A stretch of DNA of 64,000 bases. Origin: Telopea speciosissima (taxonomy: Eukaryota; Streptophyta; Magnoliopsida; Proteales; Proteaceae). How positions within the stretch are numbered: position 1 is the stretch's first letter; the number at the start of each line of letters is the position of its first letter. The notes beneath the pieces were generated by a model that was given only the letters and a program-made list of their open reading frames with translations, did no database searches and was not told where the DNA came from. Where the stretch lies: NCBI RefSeq assembly GCF_018873765.1, contig NC_057923.1, positions 56,042,593 through 56,106,592 on the forward strand. Reading direction: 5' to 3'. Shown in pieces: positions 11,079 to 23,263 of the stretch. Made by a program: the position numbers and the translations under genes.

Positions 11079-11201
11079 TTTTCACCATACCAATACTTGA
11101 TCCTAAGAATTCGAGAAGAGGGTTTTCACTAGACTAATATTTGCTATGATTTTTTTTTTCTTTTTAGTAAAGAATACTTGGTAATGACATAATTAAATAG
11201 A

Positions 11202-13013
11202 GAAAAAATTACACTGCCACCCCTTGAGGTTTGTATTAATTATAGTGCAACCCCCTGTGTTTTTAAAATATACATCCTTATCCCTGAGTTTAGGGTATTT
11301 GTTACACTCAGCCCAACCCCCTTAGACCATTCTTATTAGTTGCTGATGTGTTGGCCATTGATGCCTTAAAATGACAAATATACCCTTAATGGGGTGTGAG
11401 CTTACCATTTTGCCCATAGGGTAGCCCAAACTTCACCTCCTTCCTCAGGCCATCTTCAAGCCCATCACCGACGACCTGCCTCAGGTTCCTGCTGTGGAGA
11501 TCTGCTGAGGCCATCACCAATGACCTACAACAAACTCAGACGAAGGCACACGGTTCGCCTTGAACTCAACGTCTCCCAAATTCTACTCTCTTAACTCCAG
11601 TCCAGAATTCAATCTTCAGCAGGTTGGGTTTTTCCTTAATACCAGAGATTCCTGGATCCATGTCCTCCAACAGATTCAGGATCTGGAAATCAAGGTCGTC
11701 TACACCTTTGATCGTCTCAAAGGCACTAAAAGCTTTTGCGAACTGGCACAACCGTTGTTGCGCAGAAGAAAGTAGAAGTCCCGGTCAGAATTTCAGTAGC
11801 CGGTTCGTCAATGGTTGCCGTGGAAAAGAGTCGTGGTCCAAGCTACTTAACTAGCTGACCGGCCATCCTCCAACCCCTCAACATCTCAGAGCAACAGAGA
11901 GCCAAAGAAAAACGATAAGAAGGAAACGGTAACAACCAAGATATTGGAAACGATCTTCAACAGGTTCACCTCGAACTCAATGTCTCCCAAATTTTACTCT
12001 CTGACCCCAGTCCAGAACTCGATCTTCAACAGGTTGGGTTTTTCCTCAATACCAGAGATTCCTGGATCCATGCCCTCCAACAAATTTTAGGCATCTGTGT
12101 TCGTACAAGTCCTGCGAAGCCTTCCTCGATTCTTGCTCTGTCTGCTGTTCTTTAAAAAATGCAAGCATGGAGGTCTTGTTATACGAGAAAAAAAACGAAA
12201 AAATAAAAGAACATTAAAATCTTTTCCTTTCTTTCTTTCTTCGCAACTTGTCCTTTACTTGGGGAAATGGGTTCTTCTTTTTCTTTTCTTTTACTTTAAC
12301 GAGAAAAGAACAACAACAACATCCATTAACTTTGAACAGAATTGCAGAGCAGAGAGTTATTTTGCTTCTTTTAGGTTGGACTATTCAATTCAATTGTTTG
12401 GTTATTTTTTGTTTGATTGATTTGATTTTGCCATCTTTTTTCATATAAAATTGTTTTAATGTCTGAGATAGCATTGTTCCTTCGTACTACTGTTACACTG
12501 ACTGAAAAGCAAAATTAAATCTGAAGGAGAAGGGAGGAATAAGGAGGGGATTCAGTTTTTCCAGTTCTAGATTTCTAGGGGGGAAATACCAAGAAAGATA
12601 TTTGATTTGTTGAAACGATGGAAATCCAAAGGAGGGAGAGAGATTTTCTCGCTATAAAAGCAATCGACAACTTTTTTTTCTTATTTTTGGGGGTTTGACG
12701 GGGAGATTGATTCTTATCATCCCACAGCTTCCTGCCAGTAAGTGAGCCTCTGAACCATTTTCAAGAAGTGGGACGAAAGGTTGAAGAAGAAGAAGAAAGA
12801 AGAAGAGGAAGAAATAGTGGTGGGTCCCATTTTTTTATGTTAGAAAAATAAAAAAATTGGAATAGGGTTATTTTAATTGAAGGGCAAAATTGTTATTTAA
12901 ATTTTATACTTAACACCGTCCACTTAATGGTGTTGATTGTATATTTTGAAAACACAGGGGGTTATTTGTATTTAAAGTACAAACCTCAGGGAGTGGCAAT
13001 GTAATTTTTCTTA
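11202..13013. mobile_element. 1.8-kb TIR element, full copy, possibly carrying gene-derived sequence
   Basis: The left end GAAAAAATTACACTGCCACC...TGAGGTTTGT is matched in reverse by ACAAACCTCAGGGAGTGGCA...TGTAATTTTTC at the right end, with arms of about 75 bases. A 5'-truncated second copy lies at 21545-23146. The interior contains a protein-like stretch at about 11560-11760 and an internal direct repeat of about 125 bases (11548-11670 and 11962-12087, about 85-90% alike). One minus-strand reading includes FETIKGVDDLDFQ and [15 protein letters not shown]. No transposase is seen. It may be a Pack-type element with captured exon sequence, but the donor gene is not recognised. Confidence 0.7.
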
Positions 13014-13022
13014 AATTTTTTA

Positions 13023-15507
13023 GGGCAAATTTCATGGATACCCCCTCAGTATTCAATATGTCAGGGACTTGTCAAACTTCGTCAAAATGGTAACCTTCCC
13101 CCTGACGTTAAGCACAGTTAGTAAGGGTGTCAATTTGGGATCGAAACCGGGAACCGTCCCGTTAAAACCCGGTACCATACTGTCCCATTAGTAAATGGGA
13201 CGGTACTGGTATCTGATTTTGGTATCGAATGGTAAATGGGACGGGATGGTTCTGGGACGGGATTCCCAACGGTACTAGTACCAAAATACCAATTAGATAT
13301 CGGATGGTACCGAAACTATTAGTATCGTTTAAAAAGAAAGAATATATAAGATCTTTTTTTTAAAAAAAAAGAAAAAAAAAGAAAGGGTATAAGAATTACG
13401 ATTCATTAGGGTTTCACTAATTACCTTTTGAATACGAAGAGGAACAACAGGTCAACAGCCGTAGCTTGAAGTCTCTCCTCACAGAACCTACTACAGTGCT
13501 ACTCCCTCCTCCCTCCTCCCTCAACCAACTACATCTACCAGGTTCTTCTTTTTTGCACTTCGTATTTCGTACCATACTACCATGTGACATGTGTGATAAA
13601 TAGAATTTTGTTTGGGCAAATCAAAAAGGAAAAACAACGGGATTCTTCCATTTTGTAGGACTTTTTTAGATTTAACAAAATGAGAAGCTTATTATATATG
13701 ATCTTAGGGAGTTTTAAGAAGTAAAACTATGATTTCATAATTTAAGTTGCTTTATAAAAAGCAGTAGACAACTTAGATTTCATGATAGTGAAAAAATTCC
13801 ACAATACTAATAAACCCACCTTATTAGAAGCAATTAAACTTCTTCTCCCTTTTTCTACAGTGCCTAGAACCGTTTAAGAACCAGTACCGTCCCGTCCCAC
13901 TAGTAATTGGGACTGGGATCTAGGTTTGGTATCGTTAACTAAATGAGACGGTACTAGGATTGGCACTTTTAGTACCGGTACCAGTACCGTCCCATCCCAA
14001 ACACCGGGAACCGTCCCAATTGACACCCTTAACAGTTAGTATCTAAAGGTGAAATATCCATTTTACCCCTTAGTTATTTAAATAAAAAAACTGTGAACTG
14101 GATCCTTGGGCGACCATTACCTGCTCCGGCATCGGTGATCATTGCCAGCGGCATCTCCCTATCCCTTTCCTTCTCCGTCTCCGATACCCGTCCCCCTCCT
14201 CTGCGGCTCTTCTTAGCGAGATGATCTCTCCCTACATGACCTCCACCTAACGCTTCATAGCCAAACAGACTGCTGCCACGTCATCTTCTCCCCTCGATGT
14301 TTTCTCCTTCTCCGACTTGCCCGGAAAGATGCAGTTTTGAGTAGGCCCATGCAATTTGTGCCGTCCTTGAAGATGTGTGTCCTGTACTGCGCAGGATGGA
14401 GCCAAAATATATTCACATAAATCCCCTGTTCTACATGCACAGCTTTTTCAGTTGTGCGAGTGACTGCATCCTCTGCTGTCAAAGATGTCTTCCCATCCAC
14501 ATCTGTGTGGGTGAACTAAGAAGAGGTAAAATAAAATAGAATCTTGTTTTCATGCACAGCTTTTCCCTGTATGGGATGATTAAGGAATTTAATCATAAAG
14601 AGTTATTTTGATTTCCTTCAAATTTTAATTGATCCCTCTTCTCGTCTATGTTTAACTTGTTTCATAACTTTGAAATGCTTCTCTTTCCATTGTCGGTTAT
14701 ATTTTATGAGCTTTCCTTTGACATTCGAATTGAAACAACCACCATCAAAGTTGACCTGCCCAAACTGAATGATTCCACTCTGGCTTTTAAAAAAAAAAAC
14801 TTTCAGGGTATAAAACCTTCATCTATATTTAATTTTTGGGAAAAAGAGACAGAAATACTCTGTTTATAACTTTATAGAGGAGTATTTTTTTGTAAAAATA
14901 TCTGATTGTTAAACCAATATTCCTTTTGTCTCATATTTCATCTGTATCTGCCCACCGAGAAGGGCTTGGCCGTCAGAGAACACAGAGGATTTGGAGAAAA
15001 AAACGAACAGGAAGGAAGGGTTGAACTATGCCGAATTATTCTGCTCTTGTTAACAACAAAACGAACTCTTTATTTGGGGTGAATTCCATGGCAATCGAAC
15101 CTTTGTTTTTCAATACTTCGTCGGAGATGGCATCTCGATCTTCAGAGTCTCCTTCGATTGCAGGTCTCCAACGATGTGAATCTTGATTGGGGTTCGCCTC
15201 CCTCTGTGAACATGGAGAAGAAATCTTGATTGCAGGCGGCCTCGCTCTAAGTTGCAGGTCTCCAACGATGAAGAGAATGGTTTGTATTTGGGGTTTTACC
15301 CTTAAGGATATTATGGTAAATTCATTCTCTGATAAGGGTAATTTCACCATTATAAAAGAATTAACAGCAATTTAACTGCACAGACCTAACGGAGTGGACT
15401 AAGTTGAAATAAAAACATAAAGTAAGGGTAGTCTGTGATATTTTTCTAAAGTTTGGTATGTTCGTGATATTTCATATACTTATAAGGGGTGTCTGTGAAA
15501 GTTACCC
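13023..15507. mobile_element. 2.5-kb TIR element split by a nested element
   Basis: The left end GGGCAAATTTCATGGATACC and the right end GGTGTCTGTGAAAGTTACCC are imperfect inverted repeats, about 17 of the first 22 bases alike, with weaker match continuing for roughly 60 bases. It is interrupted by the 13123-14031 insertion. The remaining interior (14100-15360) has GC-richer patches but no frame that I can assign to a protein. The family is uncertain. Confidence 0.5.
13123..14031. mobile_element. 909-bp MULE-like MITE with 9-bp TSD (nested)
   Basis: It starts AAGGGTGTCAATTTGGGA and ends TCCCAATTGACACCCTTA. It is flanked by ACAGTTAGT on both sides (13114-13122 and 14032-14040). The subterminal zones carry mirror-image GGTACCGT / ACGGTACC motifs. 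It sits inside the 13023-15507 element and is therefore younger. A 9-bp duplication suggests the Mutator superfamily. There is no coding content. Confidence 0.85.
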
Positions 15508-16026
15508 AATTTTTATAATAGAGTTCTGTTTTTTAACATTTTATTTTTTGTTTTGTTATTTATGAAAACTCCCAGTGATTACTGATAAAAGCCCATCCAT
15601 TAATCGATATGCTATCAAATAAATAAGGGTTTGACAAATGCCCCCTACAATTTTTCTAATTGTAAATTGTTTCCTATTTTTAAAACATTGTAGCACTTTG
15701 GTCCAATTCGTTAATTTGGGACGTTAGACGTTAGTTTTAAAGAATCTAATGACCAAAATGCCCTTATGATAAAAATACCAATTAGTGCTGAAACTGAAAA
15801 TTTTTTCCCCAAATTGATTAGGATTTGAACCCATCTAGAAAGCAAGAATTTGTGTCACTATCCTACACAAAGAATTTGTGTTCACACTTTAAAATGCATT
15901 TTAATGGTATCTTAGGGAATAAACTAATAAAAGATAGCAAAATTTTACTAGGCATAGCTAATGTTAAATTTTATCAAGAAAAAATAGGAAAAGTAAACAA
16001 TGGAAAAAAATCCTCTGTAGTACACT
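15508..16026. other. Intergenic, no gene seen
   Basis: A/T-rich sequence. AGGGTTTGACAAATGCCCCC at about 15627 looks like one end of a TIR element of the kind seen above, but I found no partner end. No coding frame is convincing. Confidence 0.4.
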
Positions 16027-16164
16027 GATCTTGCAGTGTAGGTTTGAGAGCTCGATACATGGATCGGTGTGATATCCAACTGGGTCAATCAAACTCACAC
16101 CATTGAATGAAGCATCATCCACATGTTGAGCTCTCAAGCTCGCACTGCAATGCACTGCAAGATC
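16027..16164. repeat. Hairpin MITE
   Basis: TGATCTTGCAGTG and TTTGAGAGCTCGATACATGG on the left are matched in reverse by CCACATGTTGAGCTCTCAAG and CACTGCAAGATC on the right. The right arm carries about ten extra bases. The shape is a compact fold-back element. The flanking sequence up to about 17000 shows no gene apart from the promoter side of the receptor kinase. Confidence 0.6.
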
Positions 16165-17008
16165 GATGCACATCAGAAGACTTTAATCCGTAAAATAATG
16201 GCTTTTGCTTGACTTGGGTTGACACAAACAGTCAAGATACACAGCCCCAAGAAAAGGCAGTAATCCAAAGCCATCCACAAAAGGTTGCATTAGCAGTACA
16301 TCCAAAGTAACAAAAACACAACACTGGACCAATCAACTCAACTCGACTATTCCTCAGCAAACTTTGATTACTCCAGTTTTCATTGACCCAAAGGCCATGA
16401 CTTTCATATTTTGTCTCTTGGGGGATGGGGGGAGGGAGGGAGAGGCAGAGAAGACAATTTTTGAACAGGGTTGAAAGGTAGAAAAAATTGAATCTGACCC
16501 CATTTAGTGTGGAAAATTCTTGGTTGAGTTAAATAACCTGGAAAACACACCAGGGCACGGCCCTGGGCATGTGCAAAGGCCTTGACTTGACACGATTGAA
16601 TTATTGATCCAGAAGTGTGATCAGAAAGAAAAAAAAAAAATTTGCAATTTCTATGAGCATCATTCAAAGGAAAATGACACGGTGGGGGCAGAGACCATAA
16701 TGACTTTGACTCAAGAGGTAAGCAGCCTCTGGTCCCAAAATCCAGACTTGGAAATTTCCAGAGTTGGAAATTTGAAGTCTAATTGAACGGCTTATCAAGG
16801 GCCAATCAATCAAAATTCTGGAATAAAATAACAAAAACCAACAACTACGTATACAAATGGCTCCTCCTTCTGGAATTTTTGTTGCTTTCATTTCCTTTGC
16901 TAGGTAGGTTCCTTTCAACCTCTTACTGCTTAAAGAAAGTTCAAATAAGAAGTCATTTGTAGCAGTGAGAGATCATAGAATTGAGCCAAACAGAATCAAA
17001 CTGTTCCC

Positions 17009-19773
17009 ATGGCGTCATCCTTGGTTGGATTTGTAGTTGTTGTATTGGGTTCTTTGATCACTACCATTCTAAGCCCTGCAACAATAGCAGTACTAGCATC
17101 TGAATTATCATCATCATCACCTCTCTTAAACTCTCTGGGAACAAACTTTCAGGCAAATTGCCTTCTTCACTAGCTAATCTTACCCGATTACTTGAGTTGG
17201 ATATTTCTAATAACGAAATAAGTGGTGAAATTGATGGATATCTATTCACCACCTGGACCAACCTCTGTTTCATTTATCTTCGCAACAATGTGCTCCAAGG
17301 AGAAATCCCTCATACCATAGGTAAGTTGAGCAACCTCACCAATCTCTCCCTCTATGGCAATCGCATCAATGGCTCGATCCCTCACGAGATAGGAAATCTA
17401 AAAAGTCTCAATCAGTTGGAACTAGGAAGTAACATGCTTTCAGGTCCAATACCTGCAACACTGGGGAATCTGAGATATCTAAATGTATTGGACTTAAGCC
17501 GGAATGTTCTTTCGGGGTTCAGTACCGGCCGAACTGGGGGATATGGAAGCTCTGAATGAGTTAGACCTAAGTAACAACATGTTAACTGGTTCAATACCTC
17601 CGGCAATAGGGAATCTTAACAATCTGTACCTATTGGACCTAAGTAACAATGCCTTGAATGGTTCAATCCCTATGGAAATTGGAGATATAGAACAGCTGAC
17701 GCGCCTTAATCTCGGCCACAACAAACTACAAGGTGCAATACCTGCAACAATGGGGAATCTTGGGAATCTCTACCTATTGGACCTGAGTAAAAATTTGTTG
17801 AATGGTACAATCCCTATGGAAATTGGAGATATGGAACAGCTTTCACTACTTAATCTCAATCACAACAAGCTACATTGTCCGATGCACGGAGAGATAGGGA
17901 AACATGATTCTTTGGATTTGTCCTACAATGATTTAGAAACTCCATGTAAAAGCAGAGAGAAAAGGCTTAATTTCAAGATTTCCATCATTCTCTCTCTTTT
18001 TGGTATCATACTTATTGTTGCAATTGTAACTCTTGTTGTCAAGTTCTTTTTCAAACAAAAGTCAGATAAATTCCATCATTGATACAAGTGCACAAAAAAA
18101 TGGAGATATATTTTCCGTATGGAACTACGATGGCACAATTGCATATAATGGAAGTTATGGGAGTGTTTACATAGCAAAGCTACCTACTGGGAAGGTAGTT
18201 GCTGTAAAGAAGCTTCATCGCCTAGAAGCTGAAGAGAGAGCCTATTATGAGAGCTTCATTAATGAGATCCATGTATTGACAAGAATACGACATCGGAACA
18301 TTGTGAAACTTTATGGGTTTTGCTACCATCCAAGCTGCAAATTTTTAGTTTACCAATATATCAAAAGGGGAAGCTTAGCTTATGTACTTGGAAATGAAAC
18401 AGAAGCTGTGGAATTGGATTGGTGGAAATGTTTAAATATCATCAAAGGAGTCGCTCATGTTTTGTCTTACATGCATCATGACTGCACGCTACCATTAATT
18501 CATCGGGACATATCAAGCAATAATGTTTTGTTGGATGAAGAACTTGAGCCTCATGTCGGTGACTTTGGGACTGCTAAATTTCTAATTCCTGATTCATCCA
18601 AGTGCACTGTACGTGTAGGCACATATGGATATATTGCTCCAGGTAAGTTAAAACATATTCATCCTTGTCCTATGCTTATAATTTTAAATACATTGACATT
18701 GATTTTCATTACTTTACTAATATTTTCCATTTTTTGAATAAAAATTTAAAAATGCATAAGGGAGGAAACTTTAAGAGAGGTTGCCGGTGGTTTCTTTGCT
18801 AGATGTCTATGTTATTTACTCTTCACATACATGCAGATTCCCCACTCTTCCCTTTTTTAGGGTAAGCATTGTTTGAGTGAAACTATTCCCACTTAGAACA
18901 CCCTTACTTAGAATCTGGAAGTGCATTTGATGGATTAATTAGTCTAAACAAAATTAGGGATGGTTAAGGCCCCAACCCAAATCTAAGCTCAAGCCCATCT
19001 AAAATCCAATCTCTCAATCCGAATATGCACTTATCTATAAGTATGCCCACCCAAAATATAGTTCAACAATATTCACTAGGGAACCCAAAGGCCCATTATC
19101 TTATGACATCCTCAAACAGCTACACATTAATTGGTCTACCTTGGTAAACTCTCATTCAAGCCTCATTTAAACACCAATAAATTTACTCATTATTTTTTAT
19201 GAAATATTTTTTAATAGGGGAATACATTGTATCAGTACATAAGGAACAAACAGGCCTCTTAAAAAACCTAAAAACATTAATAAATAAAAAAAAGGCAAAG
19301 AGGTGAAAAGAAAAATTGTTACCTCTGTTGTTGTCTCATATTACATATTTCTTGAATTGATATTCTTTGAATATGAGTGTGTTCACAATTTTATTAAGAA
19401 GCTGAATTTGTTGTTTTATCTTTCTGCTTTTTCAGAGCTTGCTTATACAATGGTTGTGACGGAAAAATGCGATGTTTTTAGCTTTGGGGTCTTGACACCA
19501 GAGACAATTATGGGAAGACATCCGGGTGAACTCATCTCTTCACTATCCTTCTCAAATGGAAATGGTATAATACTAAAGGATTTGTTGGACCCACGTCTCC
19601 AACCACCAACACAATCGGCAACACAATATTTGACTTTCTCAATGATGCTTGCAATTGCATGCTTGCACACCAATCCAAAATCTCGTCCAATTATGCAATA
19701 CAGTTCTCAGGAACTAGAAAATATTGCCAACCCTCATAACATCCCTTTTGCACAATTTCATTGTGGCAATTAG
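17009..19773 (+). pseudogene. Decayed LRR receptor-like kinase, MIK2/At1g35710 type
   Basis: An ATG at 17009 opens a signal-peptide-like start (MASSLVGFVVVVLGSL). The frame then breaks near 17130 and jumps straight into leucine-rich repeats, so the usual N-terminal cap and many repeats are missing. About eight LRRs follow (17130-17930), with a further frame change at a G-run near 17514. A membrane segment (IILSLFGIILIVAIVTLVV, about 17977-18036) comes next, then another frame change near 18060. The kinase part keeps the VAVKK lysine, HRDISSNN and GDFGTAKF. The stretch before GSYGSVY, which should hold the start of the glycine loop, is missing. The intron 18643-19435 (GT/AG) is normal and joins to [15 protein letters not shown]. 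The last exon is 19436-19773. Three frame breaks plus two in-frame losses make a working receptor unlikely. Confidence 0.88.
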
Positions 19774-20512
19774 GAAACCTTGAAATAAAATTAGATCCAT
19801 AAAGTTTGATGGAACTGAATCATATGTTACTAAGGTGCTTTCTTGTTGTATTTAAATTTTTGTTACAACGGAAATTGTTCTTTAAAATCTTTTACTCTTT
19901 AGTTCTTCATAGTTTATGTATGAATGCTATGGTAGTTCACATATCATTTTCATGAGTAAAAACTAATATTCTCAATTAACGCTATTGTTGAAGGTCCAAA
20001 ATACCCTTCTCCAGTTCAATCAGAAGGTTAGATCTAATGAAAGTTCTCTCTTCATCATGGGTTAAGAGAAACGGGGTCCTTCTTGGATTTGAATAATCCG
20101 AATAGAAAAACCTTTCTATGTGGTCCACTAATTAGGCAATTCCAATATTTGATATTACATGTTTCAAATTACTCACATATCAAATTTTGAAATCCAAACT
20201 CTTTCATTTACTGCTCAAAAAGCTTAGGCAATGTCCTCAAGGTTTCAAGGACTGGGATCAGAATCAAAACCAACATCAACGATACGATATTAGCCGATAC
20301 ATATGGAAATTGGACAGAGATTGATTGGTCTACTCGAATCAAGATTGTTGAATACTGATTAAATTGGTCTTTCGTTGGATTTATATTGGAAGTCTCTCTC
20401 TCACCAAAAAAAAAAAAAAGAGGCCATATATAGTTCCATCTAAGGGTCAAGCCATTGTGAGTTCTTCTCTGAATATATGGAGATGCCAAGTATAGGAAAG
20501 TAGTGAAAAAAT
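19774..20512. other. Intergenic, 3' flank of the receptor kinase
   Basis: This holds the likely 3' untranslated part of the kinase copy and A/T-rich sequence, with a CCGATACATATGG-type patch near 20290-20310. No independent gene was found. Confidence 0.4.
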
Positions 20513-21545
20513 AGGAAATGGTAATTCCACTTTTTTCTGGATTGAAAAATGGATTCCTTTTCTATCAGGTAATCTCTCTTCCTTTTCCATCTCTCCTGTT
20601 ACTTCTGCTGCAAGCATGGAAAAAATTGACAGGTTCAGAGTGGGTTCTAACTGGAATTCTGATTCACTTAATTCTATGTTACCTGCACCTATCTGTTCTC
20701 GAATTCAATTAATGAATCTGTCAAATTCTGAGGATAGATAATGGTGTACTATGGTCAAAAATGGTACCCTCAGTACTAAACTGGCTGCTAGAGAAATCAC
20801 TCCTAATTGTGGTCTTAATAATTTGTTTATTAAATCTTGGTGGAATTTCTTTTGGAAACTCAAAATTCATCCAAAATTTAAATTCTTCTTCTGGCGTTTG
20901 CTAAATGCAGGACTTCCAATCAGAGCTACTCTCTCAAAATGGCTTCAGATCGACTCTTCCTGTGCTCTATGTGAAAATTGTATCGAATCCTCCGGGCATT
21001 TGTTCTTATCTTGTGATTGGGTTAAACACTTATGAGTGGCCGGACCTCTGGGTCTGAGAACCGAATTATTGGCTTATGAAAGTTTGATAGATTTCTGCCA
21101 AGCACTTTACTTTAATCATCATCTACATAAACAAACGCTAACCTGTTTTTCAGTGTCTTTATTATTACTTGCTTCTTTATTTAGGCAACTAGAAACAAAG
21201 TTGTCAATGGGTCTGGAAAGCCTAATCCAATTTAGATTATGAAACATATCTGCAAATGGTTGGTGGATTTAAAATTATCCCCCCCCCCCCGGTCAGTTTC
21301 ATCCCAGTGCTCAATATTGTTTTAATCTGTGTAGGATACAGCATACCTGGACCACGTCAGGCAGGATGATCCTATATCTTTTTGAAAGATGGCAAATTCA
21401 TCTTTCTTGCTGTAGGTTATATAAGTACTACTAATGATATGGGACCTGAAATTTTTGGTATTCGATCAAGTCTAGACCATGCTACTAGCATGGGGTTAAA
21501 GGTTAAAAAAATATGGTGCTCCAATCCACGCATCACTGATATTCT
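20513..21545 (+). mobile_element. LINE (L1-type) ORF2 C-terminal fragment: zf-RVT and RNase H
   Basis: From about 20751 the translation contains FIKSWWNFFWKLKIHPKFK, FFFWRLLNAGLPIRATLSK and CALCENCIESSGHLFLSC, the cysteine/histidine reverse-transcriptase-associated zinc-binding domain of plant L1 elements. Further on, in other frames, RNase H-like sequence appears (LKDGKFIFLAVGYISTT ... EIFGIRSSLDHATSMGLKV, about 21382-21505). The reverse-transcriptase core is absent. Several frame changes mark it as dead. It stops abruptly at the join with the 21545 TIR-element copy. Confidence 0.85.
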
Positions 21546-23146
21546 TCCATCTTCAAACTCATCACCGACGACCTGCCTCAGGTTCCTGCTGTGGAGATCT
21601 GCTGAGGCCATCACTGATGACCTACGACGAACTCAGACGAAGGCACACGGTTCTCCTCGAACTCAACGTCTCCCAAATTTTACTCTCTTAACTCCAGTCC
21701 AGAATTCGATCTTCAGCAGGTTGGGTTTTTCCTTAATACCAGAGATTCCTGGATCCATTTCCTCCAACAGATTCCGGATCTGGAAATCAAGGTCGTCTAC
21801 ACCTTTGATCGTCTCAAAGGCGCTAAAAGCTTTTGCGAACTGGCACGACCGTTGTTGTGCAGAAGAAAGTAGAAGTCCCGGTTAGAATTTCAGTAGCTGG
21901 TTCGTCATTGGTTGCCGTGGAAAAGAGCCGTGGTCCAAGCTGCTTAACCAGCTGACCGGCCATCCTCCAGCCCCTCAACATCTCAGAGCAAAAGAAGAGC
22001 CAAAGAAAAACGATAAGAAGGAAACGGTAACAACCAAGATATTGGAAACGATCTTCAACAGGTTCGCCTCGAACTCAACGTCTCCCAAATTTTACTCTCT
22101 AACCCCATTCCAGAACTCGATCTTCAACAAGTTGGGTTTTTCCTCAATACCAGAGATTCCTGGATCCATGCCCTCCAACAAATTTTAGGCACCTGTGTTC
22201 GTGCAAGTCCTGCGAAGCCTTCCTCGATTCTTGCTCTGTCTGCAATTCTTTAAAAAATGCAAGCATGGAAGTCTTCTTGTTATAGGAGAAAAAAACAAAA
22301 AAAAAATGACATTAAAATCTTTTCCTTTCTTTCTTTCTTCTCAACTCGTCCTTTACTTGGGGAAATGGGTTCTTCTTTTTCTTTTCTTTTACTTTAACGA
22401 GAAAAGAACAACAACAACATCCATTAACTTCGAACAGAATTGCAGTACAGAGAGTTATTTTGCTTCTTTTAGGTTGGACTATGCAATTCAATTATTTGGT
22501 TATTTTTTGTTTGACTGATTTGATTTTGCCATCTTTTTTCACATAAAATTGTTTTAATGTCTGAGATAGCATTGTTCCTTCGTACTACTGTTACACTGAC
22601 TGAAAAGATTTGCAATATAAGCAAAATTAAATCTGAAGGAGAAAGGGAGGAATAAGGAGGGGATTCAGTTTTTCCAGTTCTAAATTTCTAGGGGGGAAAT
22701 ACCAAGAAAGATATTTGATTCGTTGAAACGATGGAAATCCGAAGGAGGGAGAGAGATTTTCTCGCTATAAAAGCAAATCGACAACTTTTTTTTCTTATTT
22801 TTGGGGGTTTGATGAGGAGATTGATTCTTATTTTTCCACAGCTTCCTGCCAGGTAATGAGCCTCTGAACCATTTTCAAGAAGTGGGACGGAAGTTGCAGC
22901 GGTGGTGGGGTGGTGGTTGAAGAAGAAGAAAGAAGAAGAGGAAAAAATAGTGGTGGGTCCCATTTTTTTATGTTAGAAAAAAAAAAAAAAGAATAGAGTT
23001 ATTTTAATTGAAGGGTAAAATTGTCACTTAAATTTTATATTTAACACCGCCCATTTAAAGGTGCTGGTTGTATATTTTGAAAACACAGTTGGTCGCACTG
23101 TATTTAGTACAAACTTCAGGGGGTGGCAATAAAATTTTTCCTTAAA
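21545..23146. mobile_element. Second, 5'-truncated copy of the 11.2-kb TIR element
   Basis: Homology to 11450-13013 starts abruptly at CATCACCGACGACCTGCCTC and runs to the right-hand inverted end (GGGGGTGGCAATAAAATTTTT). The left inverted end is missing, replaced by the LINE fragment. The two copies are roughly 93-95% alike by eye. The copy keeps the internal direct repeat and the protein-like stretch (LRRTQTKAHGSPRTQRLPNF). Confidence 0.8.
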
Positions 23147-23190
23147 TACATGATTATAATTTATAAAATATACCTTCACTCGAACCTTGT

Positions 23191-23263
23191 CGGGATGTAT
23201 CTCAGATGATAGAGCGCTCGCTTAGCATGTGAGAAGTACGAGGATCGATACCCCACATCTCCA
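23191..23263 (+). pseudogene. tRNA-Ala (AGC) pseudogene, copy 2
   Basis: This aligns over all 73 bases with copy 1 and keeps the AGC anticodon, but has about nine changes. The first base is C instead of G (a C-C mismatch with C72). G10 is T, which breaks the D stem. The conserved G19 is A. The T stem CGAGG/CCCCA has two mismatches. The same flanks surround it as the other copies. It is almost certainly non-functional. Confidence 0.85.

Noticed and set aside
12097-12448. Plus-strand 107-residue frame, also present in the second copy at 22195
   Set aside because: It is conserved only because both are copies of one TIR element. The two copies differ by indels that are not multiples of three, and the composition is phenylalanine-rich low complexity.
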